Source: Phoronis ovalis
Lineage: Eukaryota; Phoronida; Phoronidae
DNA: 14,772 nt
Direction: 5' to 3'
Assembly (NCBI GenBank): GCA_028565635.1
Contig: JAOXYB010030643.1
Span: forward strand, 1 to 14,772
In this document: positions 7,501 through 13,777 of the stretch, piece by piece
Numbering within the stretch: position 1 is the stretch's first letter
How the letters are laid out: each line of letters begins with the position of its first letter
Translations under genes and position numbers: made by a program
Notes under the pieces: model-generated
The model's database searches: none
What the model was told of the DNA's origin: nothing
Seen by the model: only the letters and a program-made list of their open reading frames with translations

Positions 7501-9932
7501 GCTTGGTGTATTCATCCTAGGGAAGGAGGTTTATTAGGTCAATTTAATGCTTCACATGTAAAAGGAGAAGCGGTCGTCTCCATGGCAACGGATGATAATA
7601 ACGAATATTTACTTACAGCTGATACTCTTGGTTACGTGAAAGTTTGGGATATTTCAGAATATTGCATTGCTAATACACATTTACTTGATACCGTCCGCCT
7701 CACCGATAACCAATTAAAATTTCCTTATCTGTCCCTCAAAGAACATAAAGCATTAATTTTTGGAAAGAAACAAGAATCCTTGGGAGATCTGCCCAATCAT
7801 TCAACTCCACCTGAAAGCAGTAACCCAGATGTGACATATAAGTTTCCGCCTCTTTTGAATAGTTTTCGAGCACACGGTTCTCCAATAACTCATCTAGAAT
7901 ATATTGGTGATAAAGAACTGATTGTAACTGCCAGTACAGACGGTTCTATAAGACTATGGAGTTTATGTGGAAGACATATAGGAATATTTGGACAGAAATA
8001 CCCATGGCAGCTAAGTTATCCAATAAATCAAACTAAATTGCCACCAAAAGTACCAGAAGATCTTCAAAGAATCGCTTCCGCCACAACACTTCAGGTAAGC
8101 ATTTAATTATTAGTGTAGCATTCATTATATGATAAGCGAGAACGATATGTGATACTTACGTACGTTGTCAATGATTTTTGGTGAACTGCGACTACAACCG
8201 TGACCGTTAGTTTTATATTGTGACCGTGATCTTAGCCACGACATGACTATATGATGATGATGATGATGATGACCACAATATAGATAACAATAACACTGGT
8301 AATGTATTGAACTACGTGACGAAGTAATAGTGCAAAATATATAATGAGTCAAGCTGTCTTTTAACTTTATTTAGGTGTTGAATCCCGGTGGAAGCATGAA
8401 GTGGCGCAAAGTTCGCTCAGTCGTGGGAGCTTCAAAGACAATGGCAGAAATGAAACGAAAAAGTGCAGATGGACGTACAAATGTTACTGATTTTAAAAGT
8501 TTAGAGAATGGACTAAATATCAATCAAAACACCAAAACCACGAAACCAATAATGAAACTGTTAAAAGCTAAGGAAAGCTTAGAACCGGAGCTACAGTCCA
8601 CTACATCCAAGTGGAAAAGCATTGCGAGAAATCCCGGCTGTGAACATCAGACTGAAGAAGGTACCCCAGTAATTCAAATTTATATAAACGTAAACAAGTT
8701 GTAATAGCCTAAGTTTAGACACTTGATGTATTTTTTTTTGTTTTTTGTTAAAATGTGTTATTTTTAATTTTCTTAAAACCATGCAGTAGTAGTTAAATAC
8801 TACCAATTTGAATTGAGTTTATATATAGGTTTAGATTCCTATATAAATTTCTAATCCTATATGCAACAAGGTCTATTAATTTTAAACAAATTTATGACTT
8901 TTGCGAGCTTGTAGTTTTAAAACAATTTATTTAGTAAATTTATAAGATATGTGTAGTCTGTGTTAGAGACTTAAGTTGTGACCGTTACCATCAAAACACA
9001 TCACTTCCAGGGGGCGTTACAAGCGTTTGCATGATGATTACAAATCTGATAATAGAAGGTGTTTGCACTAAATGTATTCAAAAATGTTTGTTTTTTAAGT
9101 TTAAACTATCTTTTTTATTTTGTTGAAGCTGAAGATGAAGATGAAAATAGCAATGATTATTCGTTAGAGATTCCAGTTATGAGGCAGGAAGTTAGCCGGC
9201 AAAGTAAACTTCTAGGAAAACAATTCAAATCTGGTGGACACCACAAGCCATTTCAACATATGGAAATAAAACAGATTCCTGATACGCCAAATGTAAGCCT
9301 TATGCGATGCCAGTTTTACCTTTCTTTAGCCTTTGTTAAATACGATGATTGTCATGTATTCGGAATCATGTATTTACTAAAAATTAGCAATAGGTGGCGA
9401 CAAAAACATTTAGCGAACGTTATCGTATTGGATATATAGCTTAGCAAAAGAAGAGAGGAATCCCGGAGAGGAATATCCCAAGCTTAGTCTACGCTCTCTG
9501 CATTTCAGTCACAACATAATTAAAAAATGAAGCAGCATTTAACAAAGTTTCGCTATTCAGATGTTCAATTTCACATATACTTAAAATTATTTCCAGTTCA
9601 TCCTTCTATTTTAGATTCAAGTATATCCATGCCTGGAATTTTGCAAACTGGACCCAATTAGAAGGGAACCAACAATCTTAACAGAGATTCGCATCAGATA
9701 CCAACTCCCTAGTTTAGATGTTGAGAAGAAAATGGAAAAGTTGGAAAAACGTTCAATATATGCGGAGAAACTGTCACGTTTGGGAAGAACTATTACAAAT
9801 CTGACCGGACAGTCTTCTACTTCATCAAAAGTTGGTCGTAAAGGGTCAGCTGCTGGTAATACTCCACATACATGTATGTCACGTGCACCGTTGTCAAAAC
9901 GAAATATATTGCCACCCATCAAAAGAGACTAG
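1361..9932 (+). CDS. Gene 1: EF-hand plus WD40-repeat protein of the WDR49/EFCAB8/WDY type, seven exons
   Basis: Complete predicted CDS: join 1361-1535, 3300-3447, 4495-4655, 5306-8094, 8375-8660, 9129-9292, 9615-9932 (4041 nt, 1346 aa). Every intron is GT-AG and every join restores the frame. The ATG has a good context (AAAATGG) and an in-frame TGA nine bases upstream (1352-1354). Residues 1-75 look disordered. EF-hand loops are at 95-106 and 131-142. About 14 WD40-like blades run from roughly 205 to 1055, recognisable by endings such as VRLWN, IRVWN, VKIWN, ILLWD, VKVWD and IRLWS. A polar linker (~725-878) separates blades 11 and 12, and a basic tail follows from ~1060. EF-hands ahead of tandem propellers characterise the WDR49/EFCAB8/WDY group. 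Seven-bladed pairs usually act as protein-binding scaffolds, and the EF-hands suggest calcium sensing. A role in cilia or sperm axonemes is plausible but inferred. I cannot choose the exact ortholog without alignment. Confidence 0.9.
1845..1857 (+). repeat. 13-base G homopolymer
   Basis: An uninterrupted run of 13 G at the left edge of the intron 1 repeat block. Such a run is prone to length variation and sequencing error. Its exact length in this assembly should not be trusted. Confidence 0.85.
1912..2110 (+). repeat. ~33-bp periodic repeat with GGATATTTC core
   Basis: GGATATTTCTGGG or GGATATTTCAGGG recurs at about 1918, 1950, 2034 and 2068, spaced 32, 84 and 34 bp, with one diverged stretch in the middle. 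The unit is roughly GGATATTTCAGGGTGGG followed by a T-rich half. The block ends in a small hairpin-forming stretch around 2082-2097 (AGGGTTTAGACCCCT). It probably belongs to the same transposable element as the neighbouring 33-bp array, since both share the period. Confidence 0.65.
2190..2455. mobile_element. 266-bp element bounded by perfect 19-bp inverted repeats
   Basis: GCAGTCAATATGAAAGTGG at 2190-2208 is exactly the reverse complement of CCACTTTCATATTGACTGC at 2437-2455. Between them are the ~33-bp tandem units (2227-2345) and a perfect hairpin AGCGCGT-A-ACGCGCT (2386-2400). A perfect 19-bp inverted pair at this spacing is very unlikely by chance, so this looks like a non-autonomous element or a foldback module of a larger repeat. 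I found no clear target-site duplication at these boundaries, so the true ends may lie further out. Confidence 0.6.
2227..2345. repeat. Four degenerate ~33-bp tandem units (AAGGAAGTGA core)
   Basis: The core AAGGAA(A/G)TGA recurs at 2227, 2260 and 2293, with a diverged copy AACGAAGTG at 2323 (spacing 33, 33, 30). Each core is followed by TTTT and then an AAAAATAC-like stretch. On the minus strand it reads as an 11-residue protein repeat (TSLRV... type), which explains the long reverse open frames here. I treat it as repeat DNA, not a gene. Confidence 0.7.
2490..3010. repeat. Minisatellite with internal dyad symmetry (CGAATAAGGAAAAAGGAA / TTCCTTTTTCTTATTCG)
   Basis: Degenerate units of about 40-56 bp repeat across ~520 bp. 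Each contains ATTCGATTTTGATGCGAATA, then a purine-rich AAGGAAAAAGGAA, then the complementary pyrimidine-rich TTCCTTTTTC leading back to ATTCGATTTT. The CGATTTT landmark or its variants occur near 2589, 2628, 2678, 2726, 2782, 2836 and 2878. Each unit can therefore form a hairpin. The dyad produces open frames on both strands. It may be a satellite or the internal array of a transposable element. Confidence 0.7.
3300..3447 (+). CDS. Gene 1 exon 2 (first EF-hand)
   Basis: Preceded by the acceptor GATTTTAG. Encodes residues 59-107 plus two bases of codon 108. It carries the entering helix of EF-hand 1 (LGRLHQLFEEA) and the loop DEDGGGGLDMEE at 95-106: Asp at positions 1 and 3, Gly at 6, Leu at 8, Asp at 9 and Glu at 12, but Gly instead of Asp/Asn/Ser at position 5. 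The donor must be AA|GTAGGT at 3448. The next GT (3452) would include an in-frame TAG. Confidence 0.88.
3448..4494 (+). other. Gene 1 intron 2
   Basis: A 1047-bp GT-AG intron, phase 2. Its 3' half holds the inverted-repeat element at 4036-4410, entered separately. The rest (3448-4030) is AT-rich single-copy-looking DNA in which I see no exon or motif. The acceptor is TTGTATTTAG at 4494, with a modest pyrimidine tract. Confidence 0.85.
4036..4410. mobile_element. Inverted-repeat transposon remnant in intron 2, hAT-like MITE
   Basis: CAGTCTGAATAAATC (4036-4050) is mirrored by GATTTATTTAGACTG (4396-4410) with one mismatch. The arms continue inward for about 70-75 bp each (4036-4110 and 4341-4410), including a perfect 17-bp core GTGCCTTCTCAACTAAC (4066-4082 / 4369-4385) and CCATAGTCA (4095-4103 / 4348-4356). 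Flanking sequence gives a possible imperfect 8-bp duplication: CAACATTT (4027-4034) and CAGCATTT (4411-4418), 7 of 8 matching, with one extra T on the left. An 8-bp duplication and CAG-type ends suit the hAT superfamily. There is no transposase, so it would be non-autonomous. Confidence 0.7.
4495..4655 (+). CDS. Gene 1 exon 3 (second EF-hand)
   Basis: The first base completes Lys108 (AA|A), giving MEEFK-TAMKKIMKG across the join, so the exiting helix of EF-hand 1 spans the intron. EF-hand 2 is canonical: helix DTDLEMIFMKV, then loop DANCDGSVDWDE at 131-142 with Asp1, Asn3, Asp5, Gly6, Val8, Asp9 and Glu12. A predicted helix (YLSYMLLEFKERVEMA) follows and leads into the propeller region. The donor is CAG|GTAAAG at 4656, phase 1. 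Confidence 0.9.
4656..5305 (+). other. Gene 1 intron 3
   Basis: A 650-bp GT-AG intron, phase 1, joining G from 4655 to GA at 5306-5307 as Gly162. It contains the 193-bp MITE at 4778-4970. The remaining sequence is AT-rich. The open frame of exon 4 extends upstream to 5242, but that part is intronic: the acceptor CATTATAG at 5305 restores the family sequence. Confidence 0.85.
4778..4970. mobile_element. 193-bp MITE with 22-bp terminal inverted repeats and ~20-bp internal periodicity
   Basis: The left end GCCTACCTAACCACC... (4778-4799) and the right end ...GGTTAGGTAGGC (4946-4967) are reverse complements at 20 of 22 positions. ATATATAG occurs directly left (4770-4777) and right (4971-4978), a candidate 8-bp target-site duplication, although AT-rich flanks weaken it and three extra bases (TTC) sit on the right. 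Inside, a GTNYGA(G/A) motif recurs at 4811, 4831, 4859, 4880, 4900, 4920 and 4941, mostly 20-21 bp apart. No protein is encoded. Confidence 0.7.
5306..8094 (+). CDS. Gene 1 exon 4: single 2.8-kb exon encoding all WD40 blades
   Basis: Encodes residues 162-1091. WD40-like blades, by approximate residue: 1 205-232, 2 247-280, 3 290-327, 4 365-403, 5 412-450, 6 454-492, 7 498-537, 8 541-578, 9 591-630, 10 634-662, 11 677-724, 12 880-910, 13 916-950, 14 1018-1055. Blades with clear WD-type endings include RLWNP (5), RVWNL (8), KIWNF (9), LLWDF (11), KVWDI (13) and RLWSL (14). Blades 3, 4, 7 and 10 are weak, as is common in this family. Blades 1-7 and 8-14 would make two propellers, with a linker (~725-878) rich in Ser, Lys, Asn and Glu inserted in the second. 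IFGQKYPW after blade 14 closes the array. The donor is CAG|GTAAGC at 8095, phase 0. Confidence 0.92.
8095..8374 (+). other. Gene 1 intron 4, short with weak foldback
   Basis: A 280-bp GT-AG intron in phase 0. It contains an (ATG)7 microsatellite and imperfect inverted repeats: TATATTGTG (8214-8222) with CACAATATA (8274-8282), and an outer diverged pair near 8149-8172 and 8305-8335. It may be a decayed MITE. The acceptor is TTTATTTAG at 8374. Confidence 0.75.
8251..8271 (+). repeat. (ATG)7 trinucleotide microsatellite
   Basis: Seven perfect ATG units in intron 4. In reverse it reads as a poly-histidine run inside a meaningless minus-strand open frame. Confidence 0.9.
8375..8660 (+). CDS. Gene 1 exon 5 (basic C-terminal region)
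   Basis: Encodes residues 1092-1186 plus one base of codon 1187, following Gln1091 in phase 0. It starts GTG TTG AAT (VLNPGG...), continuing the tail, so it is not an independent start. The region is Lys/Arg-rich and polar, probably disordered. The donor is AAG|GTACCC at 8661. Reading through would add 14 codons and stop at 8702-8704, but no AATAAA follows in intron 5. Confidence 0.85.
8661..9128 (+). other. Gene 1 intron 5
   Basis: A 468-bp GT-AG intron, phase 1 (G + CT gives Ala1187). It is AT-rich with T tracts around 8729-8750. I see no exon, repeat or RNA gene in it. The acceptor is TTTTGTTGAAG at 9128. Confidence 0.8.
9129..9292 (+). CDS. Gene 1 exon 6 (acidic then basic tail segment)
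   Basis: Encodes the rest of codon 1187 through Asn1241. It begins with an acidic patch (EDEDENSND) and continues with IPVMRQEVSRQSKLLGK and a His/Lys-rich stretch. The donor AAT|GTAAGC at 9293 is in phase 0. Frame and phase match both neighbours, which is the main support, as no known domain is visible. Confidence 0.8.
9293..9614 (+). other. Gene 1 intron 6
   Basis: A 322-bp GT-AG intron, phase 0. It contains a second acceptor-like site (CTCTGCATTTCAG ending near 9508) that does not appear to be used. No other feature is seen. The acceptor used is CTATTTTAG at 9614. Confidence 0.8.
9615..9932 (+). CDS. Gene 1 terminal coding exon 7
   Basis: Encodes residues 1242-1346, starting IQVYPCLEFCKLDPIRREP and ending LPPIKRD before TAG at 9930-9932. 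A predicted amphipathic stretch (LDVEKKMEKLEKRSIYAEKL) could form a short coiled coil. The last ~50 residues are Ser/Thr/Gly-rich and basic. The frame from the exon 6 join remains open through the whole exon, supporting the model. Confidence 0.85.
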   Translation: MQVYPCLEFCKLDPIRREPTILTEIRIRYQLPSLDVEKKMEKLEKRSIYAEKLSRLGRTITNLTGQSSTSSKVGRKGSAAGNTPHTCMSRAPLSKRNILPPIKRD

Positions 9933-10330
9933 CTGTAGTATACACTGGATGTAAACGCTGTCCCTGATCTAATATCGAAAAATTCATTTCTTTGTATTAC
10001 TGAATAGCGTCATATAATTAATTAATTGTCATACTGTCAGAAATAAGAATATTAGGCAACATATTACCCTGATAATAAGCCCCGGGCTTATATTCTTATA
10101 TATATATGCTTATTTTATCACTGTTCTGTAATTAAAACAAGTTTAGTTCGACCGTATCAGTAAGCCCAGGGTTCACTATTAGGGCAATGCGGTATAAACA
10201 ACCTTGGACATGGTTTTATGATTTTTATTCATTTAAGAGAAGATGTAATGTAGCTGTTATACATTTTATATTGTAAAATAAGATATAAATATTATTAGAA
10301 AACAATAAATAATTGTAAGAAAATATCTCT
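9933..10330 (+). other. Probable 3' UTR of gene 1 and poly(A) signal region
   Basis: AT-rich sequence after the stop codon. Candidate poly(A) signals are ATTAAA at 10131-10136 and a canonical AATAAA at 10304-10309. The second is followed by T-rich sequence near 10324 and is the better candidate, implying a 3' UTR of about 400 nt. It lies only about 40 bp before the putative gene 2 promoter, so the two genes would be nearly abutting. Confidence 0.5.
10043..10099. repeat. Nested inverted repeats in the 3' UTR
   Basis: ATAAGAATAT (10043-10052) pairs perfectly with ATATTCTTAT (10090-10099). Inside its right half is a perfect palindrome, ATAAGCCC-C-GGGCTTAT (10075-10091). The two structures overlap by two bases, so they would be alternative folds. 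In the mRNA this could be a stable hairpin; as DNA it could be the remnant of a small inverted-repeat element. Confidence 0.5.
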
Positions 10331-10349
10331 ATTGTGCAGTGATATTTGA

Positions 10350-10426
10350 CGCGCATGCACATTTGAAACGTTCTTTCATCATGTCCCCTAAACATTATTG
10401 AGCACATTATAGGTCACGTGAGGTCA
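10350..10426 (+). promoter_or_regulatory. Putative gene 2 promoter: NRF1-like site, DR4 element with embedded E-box
   Basis: CGCGCATGCAC at 10350-10360 is one mismatch from the NRF1 core YGCGCATGCGC. At 10411-10426 the sequence AGGTCA-CGTG-AGGTCA is a perfect direct repeat of the nuclear-receptor half-site with a 4-bp spacer (DR4). The spacer and first half-site also create a CACGTG E-box at 10415-10420. The cluster sits about 80-160 bp before the ATG of the putative signal-peptide exon. DR4 elements are typically bound by RXR heterodimers; CACGTG by bHLH-Zip factors. The sites are read directly; their use is inference. Confidence 0.45.
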
Positions 10427-10508
10427 GATAGCAATGTGGCGTTGTTGTATTTAGCTAGATGATAAAATTGTAACTGTAGACACATGGATAGTTTAGCAGA
10501 TAGTTAAG

Positions 10509-10578
10509 ATGGATGTGGTATGGTGGAAAATAATATACGCAGCACTAAACACATTTATGATATTTCAAATAAGTGAAG
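10509..10578 (+). CDS. Putative gene 2, first exon: signal-peptide-like N-terminus (partial gene)
   Basis: ATG at 10509 opens a 23-codon frame, MDVVWWKIIYAALNT followed by FMIFQISE, ending at the strong donor GAAG|GTAAGT (gt at 10579). The peptide has a hydrophobic core (VVWWKIIYAAL...FMIF) like a signal peptide. The leftover G sets phase 1, the phase that commonly joins a signal-peptide exon to extracellular modules. An upstream motif cluster supports a promoter. Against it: the exon is short, the core has an internal Lys and Asn, and three short upstream open frames precede the ATG. No downstream exon is found in the window, so the first intron would exceed 4.1 kb. The product family is unknown; I infer only that it is secreted or membrane-anchored. 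Confidence 0.42.
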
Positions 10579-10654
10579 GTAAGTTCACAAGATCGAGATC
10601 GTTGTGTCCTTTGTGCAGGTGTGGATTTACAGGTGCCTCACATATTTTAATCAA

Positions 10655-10686
10655 CATATATACGTATATATAATATATATATATAT
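10655..10686. repeat. AT dinucleotide-rich microsatellite
   Basis: A run of TA/AT dinucleotides with interruptions (one CG, one AA), just after the putative gene 2 donor. Simple sequence with no function assigned. Confidence 0.8.
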
Positions 10687-11220
10687 TTTTTCAAATATCA
10701 TTTAGCAAATCTCAGGATAGGTTGCATGCTTAATATAAACATTAATGGAATAGAAATTTATTCCGTATTTGCTTTCCAAATTTAATAATTTTCTTTAAAA
10801 AAGTCCATAATATATGACATAGACCGCGTAGAACTACAAAATAACGATCAAGTTATCAAGAAAATACCGTTTATCACATCGAAGGAATTAAATTTATATT
10901 ACAATTCCTTGAGTACAATCCATCTATAAAACAGCACATGTTCATGTGGTACAAGATATACCTTACGCGTATTTAAAAAACATTACCAGACATTCTAGAA
11001 CACTTATGGGTGCCTGTTGCCACACACTCCAATCATTTTAAACTTATAAGTCAAGAAATAAAAAGAACAGCATAATCATATTTTTGTATGCCTTACAGTG
11101 ATTTGTTTTAGTATGCGATTGTGCTTTTAAACAAGAGAGTGTATTGTTATTTTTAAGGCATAAAACATTTTAAATTTATAGGGATACCTTCTAATTCGTT
11201 CGATCACAAGAAACGAAAGT

Positions 11221-11257
11221 ATTATATATATAATATCATATATATTATATATATAAT
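11221..11257. repeat. Perfect AT-only inverted repeat, 16-bp arms and 5-bp loop
   Basis: ATTATATATATAATAT (11221-11236) is exactly complementary in reverse to ATATTATATATATAAT (11242-11257), with CATAT between. It could extrude as a cruciform. It may be only a folded AT microsatellite. Confidence 0.8.
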
Positions 11258-13283
11258 AAAATAATATGCATGCTTCCAGCAATTTTGGTTCTGCTCTCTA
11301 AATTCATACAATTAGTGACATTAGTATCAAATTGCTGATGGATAAAGTTAAAAGCCAAAAAGGCAAATTATAAAAAGTTCATATTACAGTAAAAAAGGGT
11401 CAGAAAATATATTATGTACATACAGATACAGATACAGTAGTTTTTAAATATTTTTGTGAATATAGGTTATCACATTATATATGTTATAACACACACGCAC
11501 CGCGAAATATATTTCTTATTGTGATTGTCGCAACATATCGTGTTTTTTACCGCATGTGTACGGTACGATTTATTGTATATGTGAGGTTGTATATTACTTT
11601 ACGCAATACAGAAATGTGAACCATATAAGTCATGTTAATTTGTCATGATCATTGCAAGATTTAAAAATAAATATGTTAATCTATTAAACAACACTTCAGA
11701 ATTTGCTCTGCCGCGCTCATCATCACAAATCGTGCGTCGCAATATCCTTTTTTGTGGGGCACTTTTACGCGGTTATTTAAACTTGTTATCTGTAGTAGTT
11801 ATTTTGATAAAATGGGTAGAATAAAATTTGATATAATAATAACAATAATGTGATAAGATTTCATGTAGAGTCGGCAAGTGTGAACAAGTGCTGAAATAAA
11901 AGGCAATATATATTTAGATTACAAAAATGTCATCATAATATACAACAAGGTATACAAATATTGTAGCAAGTTCGCCAGATGCTGGTCTCTGTGGAATGTA
12001 AACAAAAGCAGACGTTTTATTTTTAAAGTAAAAATCTGGAAATCTGATTTGGCGTAAATTATGAACAGCCTTTGTTTATAAAACTGCCTAATATTGGATG
12101 TATGCGATTAATGAACATATGAGCATCTAAAAAGAATACAAGAAAAGTCAAAAGGTATTTCGTGCAGCTATTTGAAGGGGAACATGCACTTTCGTGGAGG
12201 AATACAAACACAAACATTTCCCACCACTCTGAATAAAGTTAGAATCATATATATTGAGTTGATTCAATGCTTGACAGAGAATCTTCATCACGATCGTTAG
12301 CGCATTCATCTTTTCTATTTTTAGGGAATTGCAGAGATATAGATAGATACATGTAGATAGGCAAAGTAAACAAACAACTCGTTAATCATCACTGCGAAAG
12401 GAATACACCTTGTATTTTACCCGTTTTGTTTTAAAAACGACTAAATTAAGTTAATATGAAATTAAACATGCCATTAAGATATTATCATTTAAATATACCT
12501 TGTACAACTGATTGAACAATTCGAGGTATAAGTACAAAAAGATCAAATTTTCAAATTTTTGTCAAGTCGTACACGCCTTTCCTGTGTATGTTTATAATAG
12601 GTACACTGCAGTGTTTAGTTCGGAACTGCATTTTCCGGGATTGCACGCTGCATATAAATAACATGGCAATATTAGTAATTGGTAGACCTGTCTAGAAGTC
12701 CGTGATCGATTATCCATTGTAGCTAGCCAGCTTGTGTATATTATCCAGATGAGATGGACTGCTGAATCTTGAGATATGATGTACCCATGAACTTGGGAGT
12801 TTCTCTTGGTTCTGCCTTGATAGTCACTGATATTGAAACGGATATTTTGCACGAATATGCGCATTAAATAAATGATAGCCGAAAATATATAAATACTGAA
12901 ACATCGTACTTAAATCATCGGTAAGTCGTAACTGATGATAATTCAAGCAATGTATTTAAATAGATTCTAACAACTTTTTTTCCCTTATGTTTCTACCTAG
13001 ATGCACAATTCTAATTATATTTCTCAAACACTGTGATTGAATTTATATCAGACAAATGTTGTGAAAGTATTGTAGGAGTACTAACAGCGAGTACAGTATA
13101 TATCATGGCGTCTATAGTTTGCACAATGTTTATACGCACTTATCAAACTTGCAGGTGTGCTTTATCTCAAAGGTTTCTTGGGTTATACAAACTATAAGCT
13201 TTTGGTCCATCTTATCTTTGAAAGCTAGATTTGTGAAATGTTCTCCTTAGTATTGTATACAATAGTAATCTTTGCATGCAATT

Positions 13284-13414
13284 ATTTTTATTCAATATAC
13301 GAACAGACACAACGTAACGTAACGTAGTAATGCTTCTACGTTACGTTTGACCTAGAAGTGTATCGGAAAGACTTCTACTGTTACGGTGTCTGTTCGGGTA
13401 TTGAAAACATGAAA
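13284..13414. mobile_element. 131-bp hairpin MITE flanked by an exact 10-bp direct repeat
   Basis: GCATGCAATT occurs exactly at 13274-13283 and 13415-13424, a convincing target-site duplication. Just inside are imperfect terminal inverted repeats sharing CGAACAGACAC (13300-13310) with GTGTCTGTTCG (13386-13396), and flanking CAAT with ATTG. The interior is two further hairpins: a perfect 12-bp stem AACGTAACGTAG / CTACGTTACGTT (13316-13327 / 13336-13347, 8-base loop) and a 7-bp stem TAGAAGT / ACTTCTA (13353-13359 / 13371-13377). The whole element can fold into a three-way structure. A 9-11 bp duplication points to Mutator-like elements; there is no coding capacity. Confidence 0.75.
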
Positions 13415-13763
13415 GCATGCAATTCACGGCAATGGCTTTGACTGCTTGTTCAGTATAGTTAGTCAAAACCAGTACGTTTGTCCTTTAATTTATAATAAAA
13501 TGTTTCATAAAAATAGTTTTCTTGATTTAAATACTAACGCAAGCAAATTTGATTGTCATTGTATATGTGATACAACTCTGACTGTTTGTTGGGATAATTT
13601 TGCGATTCAAATATATAGTTGTTTTTTTTTTACGCTAAACAAGTATTGATCCCTAAGAGAATTATCTCAGATGGTTTCTATTATGATTACGAATTGTTAC
13701 ATTTTTGTAAAATCAATATGCAATAATAGTATGTTTTGCAGAATTGGAGAATCTGTATCGTCA

Positions 13764-13777
13764 GTTTCCTAGGTAAC
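13764..13777 (+). promoter_or_regulatory. X-box-like RFX motif
   Basis: GTTTCCTAGGTAAC matches GTNRCC(N2)RGYAAC with a single mismatch (T for R in the first half). The second half-site GGTAAC is perfect. No gene start is visible beside it. It may be a chance match or an enhancer within the inferred gene 2 intron. Confidence 0.3.

Noticed and set aside
8375-8704. Independent 109-codon gene starting at 8375
   Set aside because: The first codon is GTG directly after an AG acceptor, and the frame continues exon 4 in phase 0. The end beyond 8660 is intronic.
8661-8704. Alternative C-terminus by reading through the exon 5 donor
   Set aside because: Possible in principle, but no AATAAA follows within intron 5, and the spliced form continues in frame through two further exons.
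9059-9439. 126-codon open frame as a separate small protein
   Set aside because: Only 9129-9292 is exonic. Both borders match splice signals that keep the gene 1 frame, and the outer parts are intron translation.
12592-12864. 90-codon minus-strand open frame
   Set aside because: Composition is unremarkable, with no motif, no promoter and no convincing splice partners.
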